A DNA stretch of 40,853 bases from DATAQC01 sp046263055 (GTDB taxonomy: Bacteria > Actinomycetota > Acidimicrobiia > Acidimicrobiales > AC-14): assembly GCA_046263055.1 (NCBI GenBank), contig JBHELO010000046.1, positions 1-40,853 of the forward strand, in the 5' to 3' direction. Position numbers and translations under genes: made by a program. Positions 22,893-31,428 of this stretch are shown in pieces. Positions within the stretch are counted from its first letter, which is position 1. The number at the start of each line of letters is the position of its first letter. The notes under the pieces were generated by a model that saw only the letters and a list, made by a program, of their open reading frames with translations, ran no database searches and was not told the origin of the DNA.

Positions 22893-25507
22893 AGCTGGAC
22901 ATCCCCGACCTGTCGCTGGTGGTGCTGGTGGGAGTGTCCGGCTCGGGCAAGTCCACCTTCGCGGCCCGCCACTTCCTGCCCACCGAGGTGCTGTCGTCCG
23001 ACGCGTGCCGGGGCCTCGTCAGCGACGACCAGAACGACCAGGCGGCGACTCCCGCCGCCTTCGAGGTCCTGCACTTCGTGGCCGCCAAGCGCCTCCAGGC
23101 GGGCCGGCTCACGGTGGTCGACGCCACCAACGGGCAGCCCGAGTCCCGGCGCGCGCTGGTGGCGGTGGCCAAGGCCCACCATGCGCTGGCCGTGGCCGTG
23201 GTGCTCGACGTACCCGAACCGGTGTGCGCCAGCCGCAACGCGTCCCGGGCCGACCGGGACTTCGGCGCCCACGTCCTGCGCAACCAGCGGGCCGAGCTCC
23301 GGCGGTCCCTGAAAGGGCTCCGACGCGAGGGGTTCCACGCGGTGTTCGTCCTGCATGGCGTGGAGGAGATCGAGGTCGCCACCGTTGAACGCCGCCCGCT
23401 GTGGACCGACCACCGCCACGACCACGGCCCGTTCGACCTCGTGGGCGACGTCCACGGGTGCCACGACGAGCTGGTGGCCCTGCTCGGCCGCCTGGGGTAC
23501 GACGTGCGCCCGGACGGGCGGGGCGCCCACCACCCCGCCGGGCGCCGGGCCGTCTTCGTGGGCGACCTGGTGGATCGTGGCCCGTCCACCCCGGCGGTGC
23601 TCCGCCTGGTCATGGGCATGGTGGCCGACGGCCACGCCCTCTGCGTGCCCGGCAACCACGAGGCCAAGTTGCTGCGGGCCCTGCGGGGCCGGAACGTCAC
23701 CCTGGGCCACGGGCTGGCCCAGACCCTCGCCCAGCTGGGCGAGGAACCGCCCGAGCTGTCCCACGAGGTGGCCCGGTTCGTGGACGGGCTCGTCAGCCAT
23801 CTGGTGCTGGACGACGGCCGCCTGGTGGTGGCCCACGCCGGGCTGCGCGCCGACATGCACGGCCGGGCCTCGGCGGCGGTGCGCTCCTTCGCCCTCTACG
23901 GCGACACCACGGGCGAGACCGACGAGCTCGGCCTGCCCGTGCGCTACCCGTGGGCCGAGGACTACCGGGGCGACGCCATGGTGGTGTACGGCCACACCCC
24001 GGTGCCGCAGGCGGTGTGGCTCAACCGCACGATCTGCATCGATACGGGCTGCGTCTTCGGTGGCGCCCTCACCGCCCTCCGCTACCCCGAGCGCGAGCTG
24101 GTGTCGGTGCCGGCCGCCCGCGTCTACTGGGAGCCGGCCCGCCCGCTCGCCGTCGCCACCGATGGCACCGGTACGGGGGCCGGTGCAGGTGCCGGCGCCG
24201 GTGGGCCGGATGCGCCGGGCGCGAGCCGCGCCCGGGAAGCCGCCGACCTGGACCTGGACGACGTGATCGGGAAGCGCATCCTGACGACCCGGCTGACCCG
24301 GACGGTGACTGTCCGGGAGGAGAACGCGGCGGCGGCCCTGGAGGTCATGAGCCGGTTCGCCGCCGATCCCCGGTGGCTCGTCTACCTCCCGCCCACCATG
24401 GCGCCGACGGCCACGACCGCCCGCCCCGGCCTGCTCGAGCACCCGGCCGAGGCCCTTGCCTCCTTCCGGCGGGACGGGGTGGGCCGGGTCGTGTGCCAGG
24501 AGAAGCACATGGGGTCGCGTGCCGTGATGGTGGTGTGCCGGGATACCCAGGTGGCCGCCCGCCGCTTCGGGGTCCCCGACGGCGCCGGCGCCGCCGGTGG
24601 TGCGGGCGCGGCCGGCGCGGTGGTGACCAGGACGGGCCGGCCGTTCCTTTCCTCCGCCGAGGACGAGCGCGCCCTCCTCGACAAGGTGCGGTCGGCGGTC
24701 ACCGCCGTCGGTCTCTGGGACGAGCTGGCCACCGACTGGCTGGTGCTCGACGCCGAGCTGCTGCCGTGGTCGGCCAAGGCCGAGGACCTGCTCCGCCACC
24801 AGTACGCGTCGGTGGGAGCGGCGGCCACCGCCACCCTCGCAGCCGAGGCGGAAGTCCTGGCCGCGGCCGCTGGGCGGGGCGCCGACGTCGACCTCCTGGT
24901 GGCGCGGACCGCCGCTCGGGTCGACATGGCGTCCCGGTTCGTGGACGCCTACCGCCGCTACTGCTGGCCGGTCGCGTCGGTGGACGACCTCCGCCTGGCG
25001 CCCTTCCAGGTCCTCGCCGGCGAGGGCCGGGTCCACGCCCTCACCGACCACCTGTGGCACGTGGGCGTGGCCGACCGGCTGGCTGCTGCCGACCCCGGCA
25101 CGTTCCGGGTTACGAGGTCCACCGCCGTCGACCTGGGCGACGACGCCGGCGAGGCGGCTGCCGTCGCCTGGTGGGAGAAGCTGACCGGGCAGGGCGGCGA
25201 AGGCATGGTGGTCAAGCCCGTCGACGTCGTCCACGAGGGACGCCACGGCCTCACCCAGCCCGGCATCAAGTGCCGGGGTCCGGAGTACCTGCGCATCATC
25301 TACGGCCCCGAGTACACGGCCGAAGCCAACCTCGACCGCCTCCGGTCCCGTGGCCTCGGCCACAAGCGGTCGCTGGCCCTGCGGGAGTTCGCCCTGGGCA
25401 TCGAGGCCCTGGAACGTTTCGTGGCCGAGGAGCCGCTCTACCGCGTGCACGAGTGCGTCCTCGGGGTGCTCGCTCTGGAAAGCGAGCCGGTGGATCCCCG
25501 GCTGTGA
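22889..25507 (+). CDS. pnkp: Pnkp, polynucleotide kinase-phosphatase-ligase of RNA repair
   Basis: An 872-residue trifunctional enzyme. The kinase P-loop is GVSGSGKS at 15-22, with Lys21/Ser22 at the expected positions. The metallophosphatase has GDVHGC (Asp187, His189), GDLVDRGP (Asp226) and GNHE (Asn256, His257). The C-terminal ligase has the nucleotidyl lysine Lys539 in QEKHMGSR and the EYLRIIYGPEY block near the end. It heals 5'-OH and 2',3'-cyclic phosphate ends, then adenylylates and seals RNA, together with Hen1. A Gly/Ala-rich linker (GTGTGAGAGAGAGGPD) separates phosphatase and ligase domains. The ATG overlaps the hen1 stop by 4 nt. All catalytic motifs are intact. Confidence 0.96.
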   Translation: MKLDIPDLSLVVLVGVSGSGKSTFAARHFLPTEVLSSDACRGLVSDDQNDQAATPAAFEVLHFVAAKRLQAGRLTVVDATNGQPESRRALVAVAKAHHALAVAVVLDVPEPVCASRNASRADRDFGAHVLRNQRAELRRSLKGLRREGFHAVFVLHGVEEIEVATVERRPLWTDHRHDHGPFDLVGDVHGCHDELVALLGRLGYDVRPDGRGAHHPAGRRAVFVGDLVDRGPSTPAVLRLVMGMVADGHALCVPGNHEAKLLRALRGRNVTLGHGLAQTLAQLGEEPPELSHEVARFVDGLVSHLVLDDGRLVVAHAGLRADMHGRASAAVRSFALYGDTTGETDELGLPVRYPWAEDYRGDAMVVYGHTPVPQAVWLNRTICIDTGCVFGGALTALRYPERELVSVPAARVYWEPARPLAVATDGTGTGAGAGAGAGGPDAPGASRAREAADLDLDDVIGKRILTTRLTRTVTVREENAAAALEVMSRFAADPRWLVYLPPTMAPTATTARPGLLEHPAEALASFRRDGVGRVVCQEKHMGSRAVMVVCRDTQVAARRFGVPDGAGAAGGAGAAGAVVTRTGRPFLSSAEDERALLDKVRSAVTAVGLWDELATDWLVLDAELLPWSAKAEDLLRHQYASVGAAATATLAAEAEVLAAAAGRGADVDLLVARTAARVDMASRFVDAYRRYCWPVASVDDLRLAPFQVLAGEGRVHALTDHLWHVGVADRLAAADPGTFRVTRSTAVDLGDDAGEAAAVAWWEKLTGQGGEGMVVKPVDVVHEGRHGLTQPGIKCRGPEYLRIIYGPEYTAEANLDRLRSRGLGHKRSLALREFALGIEALERFVAEEPLYRVHECVLGVLALESEPVDPRL

Positions 25508-25782
25508 CCCCGGCGGCCGGCGGCCGCGGCCGGAAACCGGTGCCCGGCCTCGTCCTGCAGCCGCCCGATGAGGGCCAGCCGGGACAGGTGGCTCTCGTCG
25601 TAGCGGCCCGTGCGGCCCACCAGGCGGGGCCCGGGCAACAGCCCCTTGTGCTGGTAGAGGCGCACGGTGGTGGTGGGCAGACCCGCCCGGCGAGCCAGGT
25701 CATCGAGCGCATCTCCTCCGACTCGGCCGCCGACCCGGCCCGGCGCCCGGCGGGTGCGGTCACGCCCGCGGTCTGACGACAC
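25438..25782 (-). CDS. MerR-like DNA-binding fragment, C-terminally truncated
   Basis: The central part is a MerR-type winged helix: ALDDLARRAGLPTTTVRLYQHKGLLPGPR, then GRYDESHLSRLALIGRLQDEAG. After that the sequence becomes low complexity (FPAAAAGRRGHSRG) and the frame runs 70 nt into the antisense of the pnkp end. The usual dimerisation helix and effector domain are absent. A GTG at 25782 is the likely start, but the N-terminus before the helix-turn-helix is Arg/Gly-rich and doubtful. It is either a remnant cut by the pnkp junction or a stand-alone HTH protein. Target genes are unknown. Confidence 0.5.
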   Translation of the reverse strand: MSSDRGRDRTRRAPGRVGGRVGGDALDDLARRAGLPTTTVRLYQHKGLLPGPRLVGRTGRYDESHLSRLALIGRLQDEAGHRFPAAAAGRRGHSRGSTGSLSRASTPRTHSCTR

Positions 25783-25803
25783 GGGCGTCGCCGGCGCGAC
25801 GGA

Positions 25804-26358
25804 TCAGACGGGGGTGGCCACCGGCTCGGCCCGCCGAGGCCGTCCGCCGGCGGCCTGCTGCTGCCGCCGACCGCGTGGGGTACGGCCGCCGGGCTTGAAC
25901 ACCGACAGCACGGTGGCCACCGTGAGGGCCACGCAGTGGGCGATGGCGCCGTCGCCCAGGGCGTCGGGCCCGACCCCGCTGGTGATGGCCCGGTGGGCCA
26001 TGGGTGCGATGACAGCCAGGTCGGTGGCCACCACCGCGATGTTGACGGCCACCTTGGCCACGAGCCACCAGTACCGGAGCACCCCCCACGGGGTGCCCAG
26101 TCCGAGCACCTCGCCGCTGAGGAAACTGGCCACGCCGAGCGGCACCGACACCCACAGCGCCAATCCGACGGTGCGGTAGAGCGACGCCGACAGGGTGGCG
26201 TCGGTGGTGGCCCGGGCGGCCAGCACGGAGAAGAGCACCAGGACGGCGACCCCGAACCAGCCCAGCGACGCCAGGATGTGGGCGGTCAGGGCCACCTTGC
26301 GGCCCGTCCGCCGCCACCGGAACCGGGGCCGGAACCGGGGCGGCGGGCGAGGGTCCAT
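25804..26358 (-). CDS. Four-helix integral membrane protein (DUF2269-like)
   Basis: A 184-residue protein. After a basic N-terminus it shows KVALTAHILASLGWFGVAVLVLF, LYRTVGLALWVSVPLGVASFLSG, LRYWWLVAKVAVNIAVVATDLAVI and GAIAHCVALTVATVLSVFKP, four likely transmembrane helices. The H..SLGWFG pattern in helix 1 is common in small actinobacterial membrane proteins related to DUF2269. The tail is basic and probably cytoplasmic. Function is unknown. It diverges from a MarR regulator across 65 nt that contain a perfect palindrome, so it is a likely target of that regulator. Its -10-like TAGGAC lies just before the ATG, which suggests a leaderless mRNA. Confidence 0.75.
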   Translation of the reverse strand: MDPRPPPRFRPRFRWRRTGRKVALTAHILASLGWFGVAVLVLFSVLAARATTDATLSASLYRTVGLALWVSVPLGVASFLSGEVLGLGTPWGVLRYWWLVAKVAVNIAVVATDLAVIAPMAHRAITSGVGPDALGDGAIAHCVALTVATVLSVFKPGGRTPRGRRQQQAAGGRPRRAEPVATPV

Positions 26359-26380
26359 GGGCCTGTCCTAGCACCGAAGG

Positions 26381-26393
26381 TTGCGCGGCGCAA
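26381..26393. promoter_or_regulatory. Candidate MarR operator between divergent genes
   Basis: TTGCGC-G-GCGCAA is a perfect 13-bp palindrome of MarR-box type. On the minus strand its TTGCGC arm sits 17 nt upstream of TAGGAC, so it would cover the -35 box of the membrane protein promoter. On the plus strand TAATGT (26394-26399) directly abuts it. Binding could therefore repress both genes. Confidence 0.6.
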
Positions 26394-26423
26394 TAATGTT
26401 CCGGGGATTTATCATGCTGGCCC

Positions 26424-26903
26424 GTGCCGACGCGACGCCGCCCCGAGCGGGCGCCCGACGAGGGCTTCGCCTACCTGTTGGTCCGGCTCGGGTTCCACGC
26501 CGCCGCCCGCTTCGCCGAGGCCCTCCGTCCCCTGGGACTCGAGCCTCGCCACTACGGGATGCTGACCCGGGTCGCCGCCCACGAGGGCCGCTCGCAACAG
26601 GCCCTGGGCGAGCTGCTGGGCCTGAATCCCACCCGCATGGTGTTCCTGGTGGACGACCTCGAGGCCCGGGGCCTGGTCGAGCGCCGCCGCAACCCGGCCG
26701 ACCGCCGCTCGAACGCCATCCACCTCACGCCCGATGGGCGGGAGCTGCTGGCCACGGCCAACGCCGCCCGCGCCGGCCACGAAGCGGCCCTCGGCGCCGC
26801 TCTCTCGGCCGCCGAGCGGGCCCAGCTCACGGCCCTGCTGCGCCGCGTCCTCACCGATCAGGGGATCGACGAGCACAGCCTCCCGGGCCCGCCCCCGGCG
26901 TGA
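26424..26903 (+). CDS. MarR family transcriptional regulator
   Basis: A 159-residue MarR protein. FAYLLVRLGFHAAARFAEAL forms the dimerisation helix, and LGLEPRHYGMLTRVAAHEGRSQQALGELLGLNPTRMVFLVDDLEARGLVERRRNPADRR contains the winged helix with its DRR wing tip. LTPDGRELLATA and a C-terminal helix complete the fold. It probably binds the 13-bp palindrome 30 nt upstream of its GTG start and regulates itself and the divergent membrane protein gene. No cysteine suggestive of redox sensing lies in the core, so a small-molecule ligand is likely. No strong Shine-Dalgarno precedes the GTG at 26424. Confidence 0.92.
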   Translation: MPTRRRPERAPDEGFAYLLVRLGFHAAARFAEALRPLGLEPRHYGMLTRVAAHEGRSQQALGELLGLNPTRMVFLVDDLEARGLVERRRNPADRRSNAIHLTPDGRELLATANAARAGHEAALGAALSAAERAQLTALLRRVLTDQGIDEHSLPGPPPA

Positions 26904-26955
26904 GCGACACCGCCGTCCACGTGTCGAAGAGGCGGTCGGCGGGAACACCCCGGAC

Positions 26956-27249
26956 ATGACCACAGTGCTTGCCATCACCCCCGCCGGCCAGTCGCTGATC
27001 TTGTTCCTGGTCGTGCTCTTCATCGCCGGCCTCGTCATCGGAGGCATCGCCCGCCTGCTCGTCCCCGGCCCCCAGCCGTTGGGGCTGTTGGGAACCGCCG
27101 CCGCCGGCGTGGGCGGCGCCCTGCTCGGCGGCCTCGTCGGCCGCCTCCTGTTCGGGCCCACCTACGCACCCGGGTGGATCATGTCCATCCTCGGGGCCAT
27201 GCTCATCGTGTGGCTGGTCGGGCGCCGCCGCACCCCGCACTACTACTGA
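26956..27249 (+). CDS. GlsB/YeaQ/YmgE family small membrane protein
   Basis: A 97-residue protein with three hydrophobic segments: SLILFLVVLFIAGLVIGGIARLLV, LGTAAAGVGGALLGGLVGRLLF and WIMSILGAMLIVWLVGRRR. The GLVIGGIARLLVPG turn and the GTAAAGVGGALLGG repeat are typical of the transglycosylase-associated/GlsB family. Members are stress-linked membrane proteins of unclear function. It begins 52 nt after the MarR gene and may be co-transcribed. It is followed by a hairpin terminator. Confidence 0.88.
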   Translation: MTTVLAITPAGQSLILFLVVLFIAGLVIGGIARLLVPGPQPLGLLGTAAAGVGGALLGGLVGRLLFGPTYAPGWIMSILGAMLIVWLVGRRRTPHYY

Positions 27250-27257
27250 TCCTTCCG

Positions 27258-27287
27258 CTGAAGGGGCGCCCGGCGTCGCCCGTTCAG
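27258..27287. terminator. Bidirectional hairpin terminator between convergent genes
   Basis: CTGAA-g-GGGCG (27258-27268) pairs with CGCCC-g-TTCAG (27277-27287), ten base pairs around one G/G mismatch and an 8-nt loop. It serves the GlsB-like gene (plus) and the PP2C gene (minus), whose stop codon lies within the stem. Confidence 0.65.
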
Positions 27288-29338
27288 CCGATGCGCACGG
27301 CCAGCAGGGCGACGTCGTCGGCCCGGTCCGCGCCCCGGGGCAGCATGGCCGCCAGCACTGCCTCGCACAGCTCCTCGGGCTGGTGGGAGGAGCGGGTGGC
27401 GACCGCCACCAGCTCGGCCAGGCCGTCGCCCAGGGCCCGGTCAGGTCGCTCCACCAGGCCGTCGGTGTAGAGCAGGAGCGTGGTGCCGGGCGCCAGCTCG
27501 ACCATGGCGTCCACCGCCACCGGCGCCGCCCCAGTGCCGAGCATGGCTCCCTGGGAGCCCTCCAGCATGCGCACACCCTCGGGCCCGCAGGCCAGCGGCG
27601 GCGGGTGGCCGGCGTTGGCCAACCGCACCGTGCCCTGGCGGGGGTCACAGACGACCGCCACGCAGGTGGCCAGTTCCATGTCGAACACCGTCACCAGCTC
27701 GTCGAGCCGGACGAGCCACTCGGCGGGGCTGTCGGACTGGATCGTGTAGCCCCGCAGGGCGGCCCGCAGCTGGCCCATGGCCGCCGCCGCCCCGAGGTCG
27801 TGGCCCAGTACGTCGCCCACCACCGCCGCCGCGGTGCCCGACGGCAGCGCCACCAGGTCGTACCAGTCGCCGCCCACCTGGGCCCCGGCGGTGGCGGGCA
27901 GGTAGCGGGCGGCCACCACCAGGCCGGCCACCTGCGGGAGGTGGCCGGGCAGCATCGCCCGCTGGAGGTTCTCGGCCACCAGGTGCTCGTGCTGGTAGCG
28001 GCTGGCGTTGTCCACCGCCAGCCCCGCCCGCTGGGCCAGCTCGGTGGCCAGCGTGAGGTCGTCGAGCGAGAGGGGCGGGCGGTTGCGGGCCCGGGCCATG
28101 CCGACGACCCCGAGGGACCGTCCCCGGGCCCGCAGGGGCACCAGCAAGGCCGAGCCCAGGTGCAGCTCCCGGAAGTGGGCGAGCTGGTCGGGCGTGCGGG
28201 CATTGGCGGCCATGGCGGCGTCCACCGCCTCGGGGGTGGCGTAGAGGACCACGTCGCCCGTACGCAGCACGCCCGGGACCGGCCCGTCGGAATCCAGGTC
28301 GTAGCCGGCGGTGGCCACCGTGTCGCGCAGGGCGCGGGCCGCCTCGTCGTCGGGGTGGACGACGGTGATCTGGCCGAGGGCGCCGGTGGCGTCGATGAGC
28401 TGGATCACGGACCAGTCGGCCACCGACGGCACGACCGTTCGGCTGAGGCGGTCGAGCATGTCGACGGGGTCGAGGGTGGCGGTGAGCGCCGCCCCCGCCT
28501 GGGCCAGCACCGTCAGGCGGTCCTGGGCGGCGCCCGCCCGCACCATCAGGTTGTTGCGCTCGACCTCGGTCTGGGTGGCCAGGGTGACGTCGACCACGGT
28601 GGCACCGGCTCCCACCAGCTCCCCGGCCGGCGTGCGCACCGGGTAGTAGTTGACGTTGAAGTGCCGCACCCGGCCGGGCGCGGCCGGCGTCTCGGCCGAC
28701 ACCGCCCGGCCCAGCACGGGCTGCCCCGTCCGCAGCACCGACAGCAGGTCGGCCCGCACCTCCGGCCCCACCGTCACGACCTCCTCCATCGTGCGCCCCA
28801 CGTGGTCGGCCTCGGGGACGCCGCTGATGGCGGCCAGGGCGGCGTTCACCCGCTGGTAGCGCAACTCGACGTCGAACAGGGCGATCCCGATGGGTGCCGC
28901 GCCCAGGACTGCGTCGAGCAGGCCCACCGCCTCCTCGGCCCGGCGCCGGCTCTCCTGCTCGGCGGCCAGCAGGGCCCGGCGGGCCTCGTCGGCGGCCGCC
29001 CGGTCGGTGACGTCGAGGGCGACGGTCACCACCCCCACCGGGCCGTCGGGCCCGACCACCGGCGACACCCGGAAGGCCACCGTGGCCCGGGTCCCGTCCT
29101 TGCGGCGGATGGGGAAGTCGCCGGCCCACGAGCCCCCGGCCATGACCGACTCCAGGACCTGGTGGGCCACGGGGCTGTCGTCGGGGTCGATGACCAGGCC
29201 GAAGGCCGACCGCCCCACCGCCTCCTCGGCCAGGTAGCCGTACACGTCCCGGCAGTGCGAGCTCCAGTGGGTGATGACGCCGGTGGGGTCGACGCCCACG
29301 ATGGCGGCCGGAGCCTGTTCGAAGAGCAGGGCGGCCAT
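27284..29338 (-). CDS. PAS-PAS-GAF-PP2C (SpoIIE/RsbU-type) serine phosphatase
   Basis: About 684 residues from the ATG at 29338; an in-frame GTG at 29380 would add 14. PAS 1 begins ALLFEQAPAAIVGVDPTGVITHWS, with RRKDGTRATVAFRV as its PAC motif. PAS 2 spans LLDAVLGAAPIGIALFDVELRYQRVNAALAAISGV. A GAF domain follows (ALTATLDPVDMLDRLSRTVVPSVADWSVIQLID to LTLATELAQRAGLAVDNA). The C-terminal phosphatase has GGDWYDLVAL, VVGDVLGHDLGAAAAM, LANAGHPPPL, LYTDGLVERP and RADDVALLAVRIG. Such proteins usually dephosphorylate an anti-anti-sigma factor in response to signals sensed by PAS/GAF. No transmembrane segment is seen, so it is cytosolic. Its partner proteins are not adjacent. Confidence 0.93.
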   Translation of the reverse strand: MAALLFEQAPAAIVGVDPTGVITHWSSHCRDVYGYLAEEAVGRSAFGLVIDPDDSPVAHQVLESVMAGGSWAGDFPIRRKDGTRATVAFRVSPVVGPDGPVGVVTVALDVTDRAAADEARRALLAAEQESRRRAEEAVGLLDAVLGAAPIGIALFDVELRYQRVNAALAAISGVPEADHVGRTMEEVVTVGPEVRADLLSVLRTGQPVLGRAVSAETPAAPGRVRHFNVNYYPVRTPAGELVGAGATVVDVTLATQTEVERNNLMVRAGAAQDRLTVLAQAGAALTATLDPVDMLDRLSRTVVPSVADWSVIQLIDATGALGQITVVHPDDEAARALRDTVATAGYDLDSDGPVPGVLRTGDVVLYATPEAVDAAMAANARTPDQLAHFRELHLGSALLVPLRARGRSLGVVGMARARNRPPLSLDDLTLATELAQRAGLAVDNASRYQHEHLVAENLQRAMLPGHLPQVAGLVVAARYLPATAGAQVGGDWYDLVALPSGTAAAVVGDVLGHDLGAAAAMGQLRAALRGYTIQSDSPAEWLVRLDELVTVFDMELATCVAVVCDPRQGTVRLANAGHPPPLACGPEGVRMLEGSQGAMLGTGAAPVAVDAMVELAPGTTLLLYTDGLVERPDRALGDGLAELVAVATRSSHQPEELCEAVLAAMLPRGADRADDVALLAVRIG

Positions 29339-29743
29339 GGTGGTGCCCGCCACCGGCTCGGCGGCTGAGGGGCGGCTCACCAGGAGGAGGCCCGCCCGAG
29401 CCGGACGCCGCGTCTCGCCATCGGGCAATTCTGCCCGCCCGGCGAGGGCGCCGTGGACAGGGCCGGGGCCAGGGCGCTCCCGCCTGCAGAATGGGCCGAA
29501 CGTCTCATCGAGGACGCCGCCTCCCCGACCGATCATCTGGTTGGCGACGCCACCGCCAGCCCGACCGTCTCCCGGATGGGCAGGAAGGGGCGGGTTTCCG
29601 GGGGGGAACCCGCCCCTTCCACACTCATCGGCCCCCCGCTCCCGGCCGCCGCCCCGGTCGACCCCCGCTTGCCGGCGGTCGCCAGCCTCCCGGCCCGCGC
29701 CGGCGGCCTCCGCTGCTCGGCGGCCGCTACCCTCGCCACCTCG
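29339..29743. other. Divergent intergenic region with two inverted repeats
   Basis: No convincing gene lies in this 405-nt stretch, although the spoIID-like frame is open upstream to 29453. It contains CGGGCA-attc-TGCCCG (29422-29437), a short operator-like palindrome. It also contains a 14-bp perfect stem, GGAAGGGGCGGGTT (29583-29596) with AACCCGCCCCTTCC (29607-29620), with a G-rich 10-nt loop. The larger hairpin looks like a terminator, but no gene seems to end there. Confidence 0.6.
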
Positions 29744-31372
29744 ATGCGCGTCCGTTCCCCCACCGCATGCGCGTTGGTCATCCTGGCCGCCGTGGCCTTC
29801 GGCCCGGTGCTCGCCCCGCCCGGCGCGGCCGGCGCCGACGCCTCGCCCGGCTGGGTGGTGGATCGGGTGCGGTTCGAGCCGGTGGCGTCGGGCGGGGCCC
29901 TGACGGTGGACGGCAGCGGCACCTACCGGGGGGCCATCGAGGTGGTCCCTGCCGCCGGGGGGCTGGCGGTGATCGACGACGTCGGCCTTCAGGACTACCT
30001 GAAGGGCATCGCCGAGGTGCCGCCCGAGTGGCCGGCGGCCGCCCTGCAAGCGCAGGCCATCGCCGCCCGCACGTACGCCCTCTACCAGAAGGCCACGCCC
30101 ACCGACGCCAGCTGGCGGGCAGCCGGCGCCGACATCTGCCCCACCGACGCCTGCCAGGTCTACGCCGGCACCGCCGCCGAGCAGCGGGCGGGCGCCGAGC
30201 GGTGGGCGGCGGCGGTGGACGACACGACCGGCTCGGTCCTGCTGTACGGCGGCCAGCCGCTACGGGCCATGTACTCGGCCTCCAACGGCGGTCGGTCGGT
30301 GGCCGGCGGGGAGCCCTACCTGAAGTCGGTGGCCGACCCCGATGACGCCCGCAGCCCCCTCGGCCACTGGCACTGGGCCACCCCCCTCGGCGCCCTGGCC
30401 CCCCTCCTCGGTGTGGCCCCGCCGCTCGTGCTCACCGGGGTGGCTCGGCGGGGTGCGGTGGTGGTCTTCGCCACCAAGGCCCCCGACGGCACCGCGGTGC
30501 AGCACGAGGTCGGCGTCGACGACTTCCGGTCCAAGGTGGACGACGCCTTCCCGGCGCCCGCCGGGCTCCCGATGGCCCTGCCGTCGTCGGCCTACACCGT
30601 GGCCAGCGACGGCACGAGCGCCATCTTCGACGGTCGGGGCTTCGGCCACGGCGAGGGCATGAGCCAGTACGGCGCCCTGGGCAAGGCCCAGCGGGGCATG
30701 TCGGCGGCCGACATCCTGGCCGCCTACTACGGCGGCATCCGCCCCTCGGTCCTGCCGCCCGACCAGCTGCCGGCCACCGTGCGGGTGGGCCTGGCCGAGG
30801 GCCGGCGGTCGGTGACGGTCTCGCCCGAGCGCTACTTCACCATCGCCTCGGGGTCGGGGGCGCCCATCGGCGGGGTCGAGCTCGGCCGGTGGCGGGTGCA
30901 GCCGGCCCCCGGTGGGGTGCGGCTCGTCCCGCCCGCCGGGCGGGACGAGCCGCTGAGCGTCAAGGCGGCCTCGGTGGCCGCCGCCCCCCAGCCGGCCGGT
31001 GCCCCGGTCGTGCATTTCGACCTCACCGCCCCCGCCGTGGTCACCGTGCGCTACGTGACCCCCACCGGCCAGCCGGGGGCGGTCCCCGCCCAGGTGGTGG
31101 ACGCCGGCGACGTCGCCCAGCCGCTCCCGCCACCAGGCAGCGGGGGCGACTACCAGGTCCTCATCGAGGCCGACGGTGGTCCGGGACGGTTCCTGTCGGT
31201 GCCCCTACAGCTGCGGGTCGACGGCCCGTCGCGGGTGGCCGTCGGGACCATCGGGGCCGAGACCCCGACGGGCGGTGGCCGGCGGGGATGGTTGGCGGTG
31301 GCGGTCGCCCTGGTGGTCGCGATGGGCGTCGCCACCGGGGCGGCGGCCCGGCGCCCGGTGGGCGAGCGGTAG
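29744..31372 (+). CDS. Secreted SpoIID/LytB-domain protein with C-terminal membrane helix
   Basis: A 542-residue exported protein. The ATG at 29744 gives MRVRSPTACALVILAAVAFG and a signal peptide ending near AAGADA (about residue 30). The SpoIID domain follows: LQDYLKGIAEVPPEWPAAAL, QAQAIAARTYAL, YSASNGGRS, and the hallmark GRGFGHGEGMSQYGALGKA near residues 299-317. SpoIID/LytB enzymes act on peptidoglycan glycan strands denuded of peptides; in non-sporulating actinobacteria they probably remodel the wall. The last 200 residues form beta-rich domains, and the protein ends in a membrane helix (WLAVAVALVVAMGVATGAA) and RRPVGER, so it is anchored outside the cell. Confidence 0.9.
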   Translation: MRVRSPTACALVILAAVAFGPVLAPPGAAGADASPGWVVDRVRFEPVASGGALTVDGSGTYRGAIEVVPAAGGLAVIDDVGLQDYLKGIAEVPPEWPAAALQAQAIAARTYALYQKATPTDASWRAAGADICPTDACQVYAGTAAEQRAGAERWAAAVDDTTGSVLLYGGQPLRAMYSASNGGRSVAGGEPYLKSVADPDDARSPLGHWHWATPLGALAPLLGVAPPLVLTGVARRGAVVVFATKAPDGTAVQHEVGVDDFRSKVDDAFPAPAGLPMALPSSAYTVASDGTSAIFDGRGFGHGEGMSQYGALGKAQRGMSAADILAAYYGGIRPSVLPPDQLPATVRVGLAEGRRSVTVSPERYFTIASGSGAPIGGVELGRWRVQPAPGGVRLVPPAGRDEPLSVKAASVAAAPQPAGAPVVHFDLTAPAVVTVRYVTPTGQPGAVPAQVVDAGDVAQPLPPPGSGGDYQVLIEADGGPGRFLSVPLQLRVDGPSRVAVGTIGAETPTGGGRRGWLAVAVALVVAMGVATGAAARRPVGER

Positions 31373-31382
31373 CCCTGGCATT

Positions 31383-31410
31383 TTGCTACAGAGATGTTGT
31401 TGAATAGGGC
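31383..31410 (+). promoter_or_regulatory. Promoter of the FMN reductase gene
   Basis: TTGCTA (31383-31388) and TAGGGC (31405-31410) are separated by 16 nt in a short, unusually AT-rich patch. The Shine-Dalgarno GGGGAGG (31417-31423) and the ATG at 31429 follow. Both boxes deviate from consensus. Confidence 0.4.
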
Positions 31411-31428
31411 CGACGAGGGGAGGCCGGC

